A stretch of DNA of 64,000 nt from Mycolicibacterium sp. GF69 (lineage in GTDB: Bacteria; Actinomycetota; Actinomycetes; Mycobacteriales; Mycobacteriaceae): NCBI RefSeq assembly GCF_003284965.1, contig NZ_QMEW01000003.1:166188-230187 (forward strand). Direction: 5' to 3'. Shown in pieces: positions 45,169-53,518 of this stretch. A program made the translations under genes and the position numbers. A model generated the notes under the pieces. The model saw only the letters and a list, made by a program, of their open reading frames with translations. It searched no databases and was not told where the DNA came from. How positions within the stretch are numbered: position 1 is the first letter of the stretch; each line of letters begins with the position of its first letter.

Positions 45169-46778
45169 CCGACCCGGTGTTGAGCGTGCGCGACCTGCGC
45201 GTGGGTGTCGGCCGACGCGAGATCGTGCACGGGGTGTCGTTCGACGTCCACCGGGGACAGACGCTGGGCATCGTCGGCGAATCGGGCTCGGGTAAGTCGA
45301 TGACCGTACTCGCCGCTACGGGTCTGCTCGACGCCCCCGGCGCGACCGTCTCCGGAACGAGCACCCTGACAACCCAATCCGGCTCTACGCAGCTTGTCGG
45401 GGCGTCGGCTCGGGTGCTGCGCGGCGTGCACGGCGGCCAGATCGGATTCGTGTTCCAGGATCCCGGCACATCGCTGAATCCGCTGCTGACGCTCGAGCGC
45501 CAGATCACCGAATCGCTTGAGGCGCACCGCCGGATGACGCGACGGCAGGCACGCGGCCGCGCCGTCGAACTGTTCGAGTCGGTGGGCCTTCCGGATCCGG
45601 AATCGCGGCTGCGTGCCTACCCTCATCAGCTTTCGGGCGGGCAGAAGCAGCGTGTGATGATCGCGATCGCGATGGCGTGCGATCCGGCGCTGCTGATCGC
45701 CGACGAGCCGACGACCGCGCTCGACGTGACCACCCAGGCCCAGATCGTCGAGTTGATCGCGGACCTGCAGCGCGACTTCGGCACCGCGGTGGTCTGGATC
45801 AGCCACGACCTCGGAGTGATCGGGCAGGTCGCCGAGGATGTCGCGGTGCTGCGCAGCGGCGAAGCGGTCGAACACGCTTCGGTCCGTGACGTTTTCGATC
45901 GGCCTCGGCACGACTACACGCGGGAGTTGCTCGCCGCTCGACCGCTGATCGGGCGGCCCGGCCCCGAGTCGCTGCCCGACGCACCGGTGCTGCTCGACGT
46001 CGCCGGGCTCGACGTGCGGTTCGAGGTCAGCGCGCCGGCCGGCAGGACCATGGTGCACGCCGTCCGGAACCTGTCGTTCCAGATCCGCCGGGGCACCACA
46101 CTGGGCCTCGTCGGAGAGTCGGGCTCGGGTAAGTCGACGGTGGCGGCCGCGCTCACCGGGCTGCTGCGGCCCGATGGCGGCAGTGCGACGCTCGGCGAGG
46201 CCGATGTGTTCGGAGTACGCGGAGCAGCCGAGAAAGCGCTGCGCAGACGGATCGGGCTGGTGTTCCAGGATCCGTTCTCGTCGGTGAACCCGCGCGCCCG
46301 CATCGGCACCGCAATCGCCGAGCCGATGTTCGTGCACCGGCTCGTGAAAGGTAGGCGCGCCCGGGCAGCCCGGGTGGCCGAGCTACTCGAACTGGTGGGT
46401 CTGCCACCGTCGTTCGCGTCGCGCTATCCGCACGAACTGTCCGGCGGTGAACGTCAACGGGTCAGCATCGCCCGTGCGCTCGCCGGCGAACCCGAACTGC
46501 TGATCCTCGACGAGGCCACTGCGGCGTTGGATGTTTCGGTACAGGCGCGGGTGCTCGGGCTGCTGGCCCGGCTACAGCGGGAGTTGGGGTTGACGTATCT
46601 GTTCATCGCGCACGACCTCGCGATCGTGCAGCAGGTCAGCCACGACGTGCTGGTGATGCGCGACGGCGCGGCCGTCGAGTACCGGCCCGCCGCCGACCTG
46701 TTCGCCTCGCCGCGCGACGACTACACCCGCGCTCTGCTGGCGGCCGTGCCACCGGAGCGGCCCGTCCCGGCGCAATAG
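45165..46778 (+). CDS. Peptide ABC transporter, fused double ATPase (DppD-DppF type)
   Basis: The 537-aa protein has two complete ABC domains in tandem. Domain 1 has Walker A GESGSGKSM near residue 41, signature LSGGQKQRVM and Walker B LLIADEPTTALD. Domain 2 has Walker A GESGSGKST near residue 320, signature LSGGERQRVSIARALAG and Walker B LLILDEATAALD. This single-chain layout is common in actinobacterial Dpp/Opp systems (Rv3663c is similar). It energises the two permeases. Start GTG 45165 overlaps the previous stop as GTGA. Confidence 0.96.
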   Translation: MTDPVLSVRDLRVGVGRREIVHGVSFDVHRGQTLGIVGESGSGKSMTVLAATGLLDAPGATVSGTSTLTTQSGSTQLVGASARVLRGVHGGQIGFVFQDPGTSLNPLLTLERQITESLEAHRRMTRRQARGRAVELFESVGLPDPESRLRAYPHQLSGGQKQRVMIAIAMACDPALLIADEPTTALDVTTQAQIVELIADLQRDFGTAVVWISHDLGVIGQVAEDVAVLRSGEAVEHASVRDVFDRPRHDYTRELLAARPLIGRPGPESLPDAPVLLDVAGLDVRFEVSAPAGRTMVHAVRNLSFQIRRGTTLGLVGESGSGKSTVAAALTGLLRPDGGSATLGEADVFGVRGAAEKALRRRIGLVFQDPFSSVNPRARIGTAIAEPMFVHRLVKGRRARAARVAELLELVGLPPSFASRYPHELSGGERQRVSIARALAGEPELLILDEATAALDVSVQARVLGLLARLQRELGLTYLFIAHDLAIVQQVSHDVLVMRDGAAVEYRPAADLFASPRDDYTRALLAAVPPERPVPAQ

Positions 46779-46837
46779 GGTCTGTGCCGCCTCTCCCGTC
46801 GTCGGGTCACAAGCTTGCGCGTGAGAAGGTCATGATC

Positions 46838-47578
46838 ATGACTCAACTCAGCGGCAAGGTCGCATTGGTGACGGGCGCGTCGGCGGGACTGGGCGCCGCG
46901 GTCGCGCAACTGTTCGCGCAGCGCGGTGCGACGGTCTTCGGGATCGCGCGCGACGCCGAACGCATGGCGACGGTGTTCGAGCAGGTGTCCGGCGGCCGCT
47001 TCGCCTCGGTGGACGTCACGTCCTCGCAGGCGTGCGGTGATGCGGTGACGCAGTGCGTCGAGGCGTTCGGACGACTCGACGTTCTGGTCAACGTCGCGGG
47101 CTTTCACCAGATGCGGCACACCACGACGATGTCCGACCAGGACTGGGACCGCGACCTCGCCGTGAACCTGAACGGCCCGTTCTATCTGTGCCGGGCCGCG
47201 CTGCCCCATCTGCTCGAGACCGGCGGCAACATCGTCAACGTCACGTCGATCGCGGGTGTGGAGGGCGAGGTGTACTCGGCGGGATACTGCGCCGCCAAGC
47301 ACGGCCTCGTCGGCCTGACACGCGCGCTGGCGGTCGAGTACACCAAGGAGAAGATCCGGGTCAACGCGGTTTGCCCGGGCGGCATGCCGACCGCACAGAC
47401 CACCGAGTTCACCGCGCCCGACAACGCCGACTGGAATCTCATCATGCGGATCGCGTCGCCGCGCGGCTTCATGGACACCGTCGACGTCGCCAAGGCGATC
47501 GCGTTCCTCGCCAGCGACGACGCGGCCGCGATCCACGGCGCGGTGTACCGCGTGGACAACGGCAAAGGCGCGGGCTAG
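46838..47578 (+). CDS. Short-chain dehydrogenase/reductase
   Basis: The 246-aa classical SDR has the cofactor motif TGASAGLGAAVAQLFAQRG near residue 12, VNVAGFHQMRHT (NAG-like), a catalytic Ser in NVTSIAG, and YCAAK (Tyr-x3-Lys) near residue 150. The loop at CPGGMPTAQTTEFTAP resembles NAD-dependent 3-ketoacyl or sugar SDRs. ATG 46838 gives an 8-base spacing from GAGAAGG; ATG 46832 is too close to it. Nothing in context identifies the substrate. It converges on the PhoD-like gene across a perfect 15-base stem. Confidence 0.9.
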   Translation: MTQLSGKVALVTGASAGLGAAVAQLFAQRGATVFGIARDAERMATVFEQVSGGRFASVDVTSSQACGDAVTQCVEAFGRLDVLVNVAGFHQMRHTTTMSDQDWDRDLAVNLNGPFYLCRAALPHLLETGGNIVNVTSIAGVEGEVYSAGYCAAKHGLVGLTRALAVEYTKEKIRVNAVCPGGMPTAQTTEFTAPDNADWNLIMRIASPRGFMDTVDVAKAIAFLASDDAAAIHGAVYRVDNGKGAG

Positions 47579-47582
47579 GGAT

Positions 47583-47625
47583 TTCGGTGTAGTTGGTTGC
47601 GGCCAGCGCCACCAACTACACCGAA
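47583..47625. terminator. Perfect 15-bp hairpin between SDR and PhoD-like genes
   Basis: TTCGGTGTAGTTGGT at 47583-47597 pairs perfectly with ACCAACTACACCGAA at 47611-47625 around a 13-base loop. It fills almost the entire convergent gap and probably terminates both genes. Its left arm matches the hairpin after accD6 at 23338-23354. Confidence 0.75.
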
Positions 47626-47633
47626 TCCGCAGG

Positions 47634-49277
47634 CTACAGCAGTTTGTGCTCGATGACCGTGGTCAGTTGCGGCTTACGCCAGCCGCCGGTGACCTTTTCG
47701 ATGCGCACGCCCATCTCACCGCCCGCGATCTCCAGCGTCCCGATCTGATTGCGGAAGTGCGGCATCGTGACGGGTCGCCACCGCAGCCGCGGCGCACCGA
47801 CGTCCGCCGTCCTGGCCAGCAGCCGGCCGGCCACCTCAGCGGCGCGAGTGTGCCCCAGCCGCAGGATGATTCGTTCGACCGCCGACGGCTCCTTACGCAG
47901 ACCCGAACAGACCACCTGCCACACTTTGGTGCCGAGCTCGGGCGCAGCGTCGGCCACCTGGACCTCGGACACCCAGCAGTGGTGCACGTCGCCACCGAAC
48001 AGGACCATCGAGTCGGGCGCGCGTCCCCGCTTGCCGCTCGTCACATCGATGACCAGATCCTCGAAACGTCGGTAGCTGTCCTGAAAGCAGGCCCAGTGGT
48101 CGAGGTTGGCGGTGATGCGCACCTTCTCCCCCAGCCCGCTCAGCCGCCGCCCCCACGCGCCGTCGCCGACCGCCTCCGACCAGGCTTCGATGTAGTGCAT
48201 CCCGTATGGCAGGAGGATCGGCAGCGAGCTGGCGAACAGCAGGTGCTGGTAGTTGCCGTCAGCGTTCGAGGTGATCCACTCCCACTCCTCGTCGGTGGTG
48301 ATCTGGCGGCGTCCGGGGGTGAGCTGGCGACCGGTGCGGGCGTCGACGACGATCAGGCGTGCCGCGCCGAGGTCGCGACACATGCTGAAATGTGAGACCC
48401 CGCCGTCCTTTTCGGCCAGGTGAGCGAGTTCCCGGATCGGCTCGACGCCCTGCCTCGTCTCGGTGACGCGTTGGAACGTGTGGTCTTTGGCCAGCTCGTC
48501 GGGAGACATGTTCCCGAGGTGCTGGTAGATCCAGTAGGCCATGAGCCCGCCGATGATGCGGGTGCGATACCACTCGGTCTCGCGTTTCTCGTCCAGCCAG
48601 GCCTGCGACGTATTCCACTTGTCGTTGATCTCGTGGTCGTCGAACATCATCGACGTCGGGACGGTGGACAGCATCCATCGCACAATCGGATCGCTCCAGG
48701 CGTCCCAGTAGCCGATGCAGTACTCCTCGAAGTCCTCGAGCACCTCGACGGGTCCGTTGGCGTGTACCTCACGTTCGGCGACGAGATCCTTGATGGTGTC
48801 GTTGACCTGGTCGGCGTAGAGCTGGTCGCCCATCATCAGCAGCGCGTCGGGCCACAGCGCCGACGGCTGGCGCAGCATCCGCATACCGTACGTGCGCAGG
48901 ACGTCGATGCCCTTGCCCCGAGGGTGCCACCAGTGTTGGTAGGTGAACGGCGGGTGATGCGGAGCAGACGCGCGGCACGACCCGAACAGCAGCCGCAGCG
49001 AGCCGTCGCGCGGCATCAACCGGACCCTGGGCGACGGAAACTCGTAATCGTCTGGCGGCCAGGCCTTCTGATCGTCGAGGTGGACCTGATAAGGGTGCTC
49101 GCGGTCCGGGTCGAGATCGGCCACGCAGACGATCGCGAAGTGGTGGCCTTCGACCTCGAAGGTCTCGGCGCGGTGGCCGAGGATCTCGACGACACACGGC
49201 TTGTCGGTCTCGACCCAGATCGTCGCGTCGGTGTCGCCGACATGGCGGAGCAGGGGCCCCACGCGAACTTCGGGCAT
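47634..49277 (-). CDS. PhoD-like alkaline phosphatase family protein
   Basis: The 547-aa protein has an N-terminal fibronectin-like domain (VRVGPLLRHVGDTDATIWVE) and a metallophosphatase domain. Metal-binding motifs are ALLMMGDQLYADQVND, MMFDDHEINDKWNTSQ, and LFGGDVHHCWVSEV. It lacks the twin-arginine signal of B. subtilis PhoD, so it is a cytoplasmic or non-classically placed PhoD_2-like member. It probably cleaves a phosphodiester, with unknown substrate. ATG 49277 is preferred to the start five codons earlier because the family similarity begins at PEVRVG. Confidence 0.85.
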   Translation of the reverse strand: MPEVRVGPLLRHVGDTDATIWVETDKPCVVEILGHRAETFEVEGHHFAIVCVADLDPDREHPYQVHLDDQKAWPPDDYEFPSPRVRLMPRDGSLRLLFGSCRASAPHHPPFTYQHWWHPRGKGIDVLRTYGMRMLRQPSALWPDALLMMGDQLYADQVNDTIKDLVAEREVHANGPVEVLEDFEEYCIGYWDAWSDPIVRWMLSTVPTSMMFDDHEINDKWNTSQAWLDEKRETEWYRTRIIGGLMAYWIYQHLGNMSPDELAKDHTFQRVTETRQGVEPIRELAHLAEKDGGVSHFSMCRDLGAARLIVVDARTGRQLTPGRRQITTDEEWEWITSNADGNYQHLLFASSLPILLPYGMHYIEAWSEAVGDGAWGRRLSGLGEKVRITANLDHWACFQDSYRRFEDLVIDVTSGKRGRAPDSMVLFGGDVHHCWVSEVQVADAAPELGTKVWQVVCSGLRKEPSAVERIILRLGHTRAAEVAGRLLARTADVGAPRLRWRPVTMPHFRNQIGTLEIAGGEMGVRIEKVTGGWRKPQLTTVIEHKLL

Positions 49278-49336
49278 CGTCCCATCATGCACCGTCAGCG
49301 ACGACGCTGCATCGATCTCGATGCGGTGGCGGCGCC

Positions 49337-51004
49337 TCAGTATTCGGGCCGCCGACGTCCGAGGAAGAAGGCCAACCCGATCGCCCCGAAGCCGAGTGTG
49401 CCGATCACGCCGGCCGCCACCATCAGGAAGATGTCCCGGCCGGTGAGGCCGCCGGCGGAGACCTCGTCGGATGCCAGGCGCAGCCGATAGTCGCCGGGCA
49501 GCGGCCCCTCGGCCGGTTCACTCAGGCCAGGGAACTGCTGGGTCCTGTGCACCTCGAATTGGCGTTCGCCCCTTGCGTTCTGGGTCCACTCACCCCAGGC
49601 CGGCGTCGCGCCGTCGAGGAGCACCTTATGGCCGCCGTACACACGGTCCTCGCCCACGTCGACGATCTGGCGCACCCGGAACGGCTCGTAGCGGGCGTTG
49701 GAGTAGTTCACCAGGACGGGGACGTTGTCGTAACGCAGCACCGGCGGCGGAGGCGGCGGCAACGGCAGCCCGGCACCCGGGAAGTAGCCACCACCGAAGA
49801 AGCTGCCGACCGCGATGTTGGTCGCCGCCTGCGCGAGGTTGGCCGCAATGGCGACCGGGCTGAGCACGGCCGCTGTGAAGCTGTAAGCGGCGAACTGGGC
49901 CGCTTGCAGCACCATCCGCGACAACGGCGGGATGTACACGATGCGGGGCCGCATGTCGTAGACGTAGACGATGCGGACCGGGTCACGGAACGGGTTCATC
50001 AGCACCGGGCGGTAGTACTCGTCGTACTCGACCCACTCCGGTCGCCATTGGCGCACATTGCTGACCAACTGGACGTCGCGGTCGCGTTTGGCCTCCAGCT
50101 CGACCTTCGCGGCGGCTTCGTTGCCGTTCCGTCCGAGCGTGAGGTCGACCGACTGTTTGAACGCGGCGATGTCCTGCTCGGGTGCCGGCGCCGGCTCCGG
50201 TTCGAAAACCGGCTTCGCGTTCCTGGCGAGCTGGACGTCTTCGGCCGGCGCTTCAAGCGTCTCGGGCACCAGCGTCTGGATTTCCGCGGCGGCATGCTCG
50301 ATGGACACCGTCGGGTTATCGGACTCCTCGGCGCTGCGCTCGGTCGTCTCGGCAGCGGCCGTGTCGCTCGGTGCGTCGCTCGGCTTCTCCCCCGAGGTCG
50401 GGGTCGGGGTCGTGCTGCCGGTAGCCGGCGCGCTCGCAGTTGTCGAGCGCACGTTCGATTCCGTGGCGGGCGCGCTCGGTGTGGTGGCCGGCTCGGCGTC
50501 GTCCGGTGTGGCCGACGCCGCAGGGGTGGGCTCAACGGTCGCCGACGGCGCTACGGTCGCCGACGGCTCAGCGCTCGCCGACGGCTCAGCGGTCGGGGCG
50601 ACCGGTTCGGGGGCCTGCACCGCGACACTGGTCTTCGGCGGCGCGACGGGCTCGGGTTCGGGCTGTGCCGCGGGTTCGGGTTCGACGACCGGTGCCTGCG
50701 TCGCCGGCGCCTGCGTCGCCGGTGCCTGCGTCCACTCCGGGGCCTCGGTGGCCGGGGCTTGCGGCTCGGGCGCCGAGGCAGGCCGCTCGACGGTCGCGTC
50801 AGCTTTCGGTTCGCTGGCTTTCGGTTCGCTGGCTTTCGGTTCGCTCACGTCGGGCTTCGGGGCGACGGTCGTGACGACGTCGTCGGAATCCGGTTGCGCG
50901 ACGGCCGGAACGACCCCGGCGGTCAGCGCGGACAACGAAATCACGACTCCCGACGCCAGTACGGCGACGCCTCGTTTGCGGTTACGATCCAGCGGAGCAC
51001 CCAT
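49337..51004 (-). CDS. Secreted/membrane protein with long Pro-Ala-Glu repeat region
   Basis: The 555-aa protein starts at ATG 51004 after AAGGGAG. A signal sequence (GVAVLASGVVISLSALTAGV, then VPAVAQPD) is followed by about 210 residues rich in Pro, Ala, Glu, Thr and Ser with in-frame repeats (ASEPK three times, PATQA twice). A folded domain comes next, with QWRPEWVEYDEYYRPVLMNP and PRIVYIPPLSRMVLQAAQF, and a C-terminal transmembrane helix (IFLMVAAGVIGTLGFGAIGL) and basic tail end the protein. The family is not recognised. It resembles cell-wall-spanning mycobacterial proteins in layout. Confidence 0.75.
   Translation of the reverse strand: MGAPLDRNRKRGVAVLASGVVISLSALTAGVVPAVAQPDSDDVVTTVAPKPDVSEPKASEPKASEPKADATVERPASAPEPQAPATEAPEWTQAPATQAPATQAPVVEPEPAAQPEPEPVAPPKTSVAVQAPEPVAPTAEPSASAEPSATVAPSATVEPTPAASATPDDAEPATTPSAPATESNVRSTTASAPATGSTTPTPTSGEKPSDAPSDTAAAETTERSAEESDNPTVSIEHAAAEIQTLVPETLEAPAEDVQLARNAKPVFEPEPAPAPEQDIAAFKQSVDLTLGRNGNEAAAKVELEAKRDRDVQLVSNVRQWRPEWVEYDEYYRPVLMNPFRDPVRIVYVYDMRPRIVYIPPLSRMVLQAAQFAAYSFTAAVLSPVAIAANLAQAATNIAVGSFFGGGYFPGAGLPLPPPPPPVLRYDNVPVLVNYSNARYEPFRVRQIVDVGEDRVYGGHKVLLDGATPAWGEWTQNARGERQFEVHRTQQFPGLSEPAEGPLPGDYRLRLASDEVSAGGLTGRDIFLMVAAGVIGTLGFGAIGLAFFLGRRRPEY
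50538..50591 (-). repeat. 18-bp in-frame repeat, three copies
   Basis: Three 18-base copies (50538-50555, 50556-50573, 50574-50591), built on GTCGCCGACGGCTCAGCG, encode AEPSAS/AEPSAT/APSAT-type repeats in the low-complexity region. Confidence 0.8.
50694..50732 (-). repeat. 15-bp in-frame repeat encoding PATQA
   Basis: GCCTGCGTCGCCGGY occurs at 50694-50708 and 50709-50723, with a partial third copy following. It encodes the APATQAPATQAP segment of the same protein. Confidence 0.8.
50802..50846 (-). repeat. 15-bp in-frame repeat encoding ASEPK
   Basis: GCTTTCGGTTCGCTG is repeated at 50802-50816, 50817-50831 and 50832-50846 (last base C in the third copy). It encodes SEPKASEPKASEPKA near the mature N-terminus of the repeat-rich protein. 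Confidence 0.9.
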
Positions 51005-51182
51005 CGTGCGTCCACTCCCTTCTCTGCCTGGTTGGCGCCTGGCGCCTGCGACCGGAGTGTGTCGCCGAGACAGAAGCGAGCGGCCCGAGGCGCTCCCCCG
51101 AGGCTTCGGTCTCACAGAGTTCATCGTTGGAAGGACCCCGGTGTTACACAGGGGGCCGCGCCTCGCCACCAAAAGGCAACGG

Positions 51183-52517
51183 TTACAGCGACGTCACCTC
51201 AGGTGGACTGACACGGTGGGAACGCGGGCCCGGCTCGGTGGTTCGTCGGCCGATGAGGTGGTCGACGGTGTCCGCCAAAACCGCGAAGCCACCGGCTGCC
51301 GCCATATCGGCGGCGATACGTGTGCTCGCTTGTCGGTATTGCGGCTCGTTCAGCACGCGCAGAATCTCGCGCCCCAAGACGCGCGGTTTCGGCCGTTCGC
51401 TTCTGATCCGCCGGCCGACACCGGACCACTGGACCCGAGCGCCGACCTCAGGCTTGTCTTCCTTGCCGCCGGTGGCGACGATCGGTACGCCGTATCGCAG
51501 GGCGTACTGAACCCCGCCGTAGCCGCCGTTGGTCACGAAAACCGCTGTGCGCGGGAGTAGTTCGTCGTACGGAAGAAAGTCGGCCGCGCGCGCGTTCGCC
51601 GGCAACTTCGGCAAGGTGTCCACTGGACGGCCGCCGGTCGCCACGACGACCAGGACGTCCTCGTCGGCAAGTGCCTCCAGCGTGGGCGCGATGGCTTGGC
51701 CGTAGTCGGTGTTGGCGACGGTGCCCTGCGTGACGTGCACGACAGGTCGGGTGCCGTCCAACTCCGACCACCACTGCGGTAGTGGAGCCTGTGAACCCGT
51801 GGCGGACAGCGGTCCGGCGAAGCGCAGGCCGGCCGGCGCATCGTCCATCGGATACTCGAAGGCGGGCACGGTGAACTGCACGAGAGCGTCTGCCCTCCGT
51901 CCCCAGCTGACGAACGAGCCGGGCATGGCAGTGCCGTGCACCTCGCGATGCACGTCATCGACGATGTTGTTCGCGCTAGCCAGGATTCGGCGGTTCATCG
52001 CCGCCAGGAGTCTGTTTCGGGTGCGGTTCAGATATCGGACCGGAGCCAAACCCATGCCGGCGGGCGCGGTGTCGCGGCTCTCGATGCAGAGCGGGATGAC
52101 GCCGCACATCACGACCGCCGGCCGCGCCGGACGCCCGAGCGCGAGAAGGAAACCCGCACCGACGAAAGCAGGTTCGGCCACGACGACATCGGCCGGTTTC
52201 GCCGAGATCGCGCCCGCGAGAGTTGCGAACTGGGCCTTGGCGGGGCGGGCGAAGACGTGCTCGATGTCGAAAGCGATGGCACGCACGCCTTTCAACTTCG
52301 ACCGCTCCGGAAACTGCTCGCTGAGGGGCCGGTCGTCGAAATCGGCTTCGGCGGGTAGTGGGATGAAGTCGGCGCCGGTCGCGGTCACCTTGTCAGCGAA
52401 CCGCGCCCCGGTGAGGAAGCGGACGTCGTCGCCGCGATCGACGAAGTTCCTGGCAACCGTCAGCAACGGTGTCACATGTCCCTGCGCCGGAATGCTGGCG
52501 ATGATGATCGACGACAT
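51183..52517 (-). CDS. GT1-family glycosyltransferase (UGT-like)
   Basis: The 444-aa protein has the GT-B fold. The N-terminal acceptor domain starts IIIASIPAQGHVTPLLTVAR, and the C-terminal donor domain has VVHVTQGTVANTDYGQ, LPYDELLPRTAVFVTNGGYG and GVPIVATGGKEDKPEVG, the UGT donor-binding region. Members glycosylate lipids, macrolides or other small molecules using nucleotide sugars. It is not a close match to the GPL rhamnosyltransferases I know. A divergent TetR gene with an imperfect 19-base palindrome suggests induction by its substrate or a toxic compound. Confidence 0.88.
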   Translation of the reverse strand: MSSIIIASIPAQGHVTPLLTVARNFVDRGDDVRFLTGARFADKVTATGADFIPLPAEADFDDRPLSEQFPERSKLKGVRAIAFDIEHVFARPAKAQFATLAGAISAKPADVVVAEPAFVGAGFLLALGRPARPAVVMCGVIPLCIESRDTAPAGMGLAPVRYLNRTRNRLLAAMNRRILASANNIVDDVHREVHGTAMPGSFVSWGRRADALVQFTVPAFEYPMDDAPAGLRFAGPLSATGSQAPLPQWWSELDGTRPVVHVTQGTVANTDYGQAIAPTLEALADEDVLVVVATGGRPVDTLPKLPANARAADFLPYDELLPRTAVFVTNGGYGGVQYALRYGVPIVATGGKEDKPEVGARVQWSGVGRRIRSERPKPRVLGREILRVLNEPQYRQASTRIAADMAAAGGFAVLADTVDHLIGRRTTEPGPRSHRVSPPEVTSL

Positions 52518-52551
52518 TGCGGGCCCCCGCCATCGGAAAATTCGATCCAGT

Positions 52552-52570
52552 CAGTTAGTATTCATTACTG
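52552..52570. promoter_or_regulatory. Imperfect palindrome, candidate TetR operator
   Basis: The 19-mer CAGTTAGTATTCATTACTG matches its own reverse complement at most outer positions (CAGT...ACTG) and ends at the first base of the GTG start of the TetR gene. TAGTAT inside it would serve as a -10, 8 bases from the GTG, so binding would block transcription. This is inferred from position and symmetry. Confidence 0.4.
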
Positions 52571-53226
52571 TGTCACCCAAGTCAATATCTCGCGGCCGCT
52601 CTTATCAGTCCGAATTGCGCAGGCAGCAGGCTCAGGCGACCAGAACTCGGATCGTGTCAACCGCGGCGAGGCTGTTCGCCGCGCAGGGTTTTGCGCGCAC
52701 CACGCTGGCCAAGATCGCCGCCGAGGCCGGGGTGTCCGCCGAGACCGTGCAGTTGCAGGGGCCGAAGGCGGCGCTGCTGATCGCGGCCATCGAGTATGCG
52801 GCTTTCGGCGTGGCCGGCGAGGACGACGTGCTCAATCTCGACGTCGGCCGCACGATAGTTGCCACCGATGACTTCGACGAGGCGCTCGACCTGTTCCTGG
52901 CCGCGCAGATGGATGTGCATGAACGAGCGGCTGACCTGGCGACCGCGCTCATCGGAGGCGCGAACGCGGACCCCGAGTTGGATCGGTACCGCGGCGACCT
53001 GATCGCCAGCGTCAACAGGCAGATCGGTCGCGTTCTCGAGCATTTCCGCGATCGCGGCTGGCTGCGCACCGATGTTGGGTTCGAGGAACTGGTCGAGACG
53101 GCCGCAGTGCTCGGCAGCGTAGAGACGTTTCGCCGGGTGACCCACCACGACGGCTGGAGCGTGGACGCCTACCGGGCATGGTGGCGGCGCATGCTCATCG
53201 AGACGGTGTTTCGGCGCCCCACCTGA
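52570..53226 (+). CDS. TetR-family regulator divergent from the glycosyltransferase
   Basis: The 218-aa protein has the TetR helix-turn-helix at about residues 22-62 (TRIVSTAARLFAAQGFARTT, then LAKIAAEAGVSAETVQLQGP). In the recognition-helix turn the usual Tyr-Tyr-His-Phe is replaced by VQLQGPK, a variant seen in a mycobacterial TetR subgroup. The C-terminal domain is unassigned. Start GTG 52570; the longer frame to 51709 runs antisense through the glycosyltransferase and is not real. It probably controls that gene and itself. Confidence 0.88.
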   Translation: MSPKSISRGRSYQSELRRQQAQATRTRIVSTAARLFAAQGFARTTLAKIAAEAGVSAETVQLQGPKAALLIAAIEYAAFGVAGEDDVLNLDVGRTIVATDDFDEALDLFLAAQMDVHERAADLATALIGGANADPELDRYRGDLIASVNRQIGRVLEHFRDRGWLRTDVGFEELVETAAVLGSVETFRRVTHHDGWSVDAYRAWWRRMLIETVFRRPT

Positions 53227-53237
53227 GCCGGTGTCGG

Positions 53238-53426
53238 TTACGGCTTGCGACGACGGAGGCCGCCGACCGCCAGAGCGAGCCCGACCAGCGCGATGATCGG
53301 CCCGAGGATCGACCAGGTGGTGGTGTTACTCATCGGGCTGCCGCCGACCACACCGAAGCCCTGCAGTGTGAACAACAGGCCGAACAACGCGACGATCACA
53401 CCGAGTAGGGCGATGGCGAACCGCAT
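53238..53426 (-). CDS. Small membrane protein, two transmembrane helices
   Basis: The 62-aa protein consists of two hydrophobic helices (MRFAIALLGVIVALFGLLFT and ILGPIIALVGLALAVGGL) joined by a short loop and ended by a basic RRRKP tail that should stay in the cytoplasm. Similar short proteins with this GLLFTLQGFG pattern are frequent in mycobacteria. It could be too short for some annotators, but the composition is clearly coding. The function is unknown. Confidence 0.7.
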   Translation of the reverse strand: MRFAIALLGVIVALFGLLFTLQGFGVVGGSPMSNTTTWSILGPIIALVGLALAVGGLRRRKP

Positions 53427-53518
53427 GGCTTCACCCTAGGCGAGCCGTCGGTCGCCGGCACACCGGCTTGTGCGGATTCAGGTTCCGGCCCCGCGCGAGC
53501 GCTTGGCCCACAGCGATG

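Noticed and set aside
51005..51182. Possible ydaO-type (cyclic di-AMP) riboswitch leader before the repeat-rich protein
   Set aside because: The leader contains CTCGGGGGAGC and CGCAGGCG fragments that recall the motif, but the central conserved GGGTGAATCC-type element is missing and the spacing is too short. A covariance-model search (Rfam RF00379) scoring above threshold would revive it.
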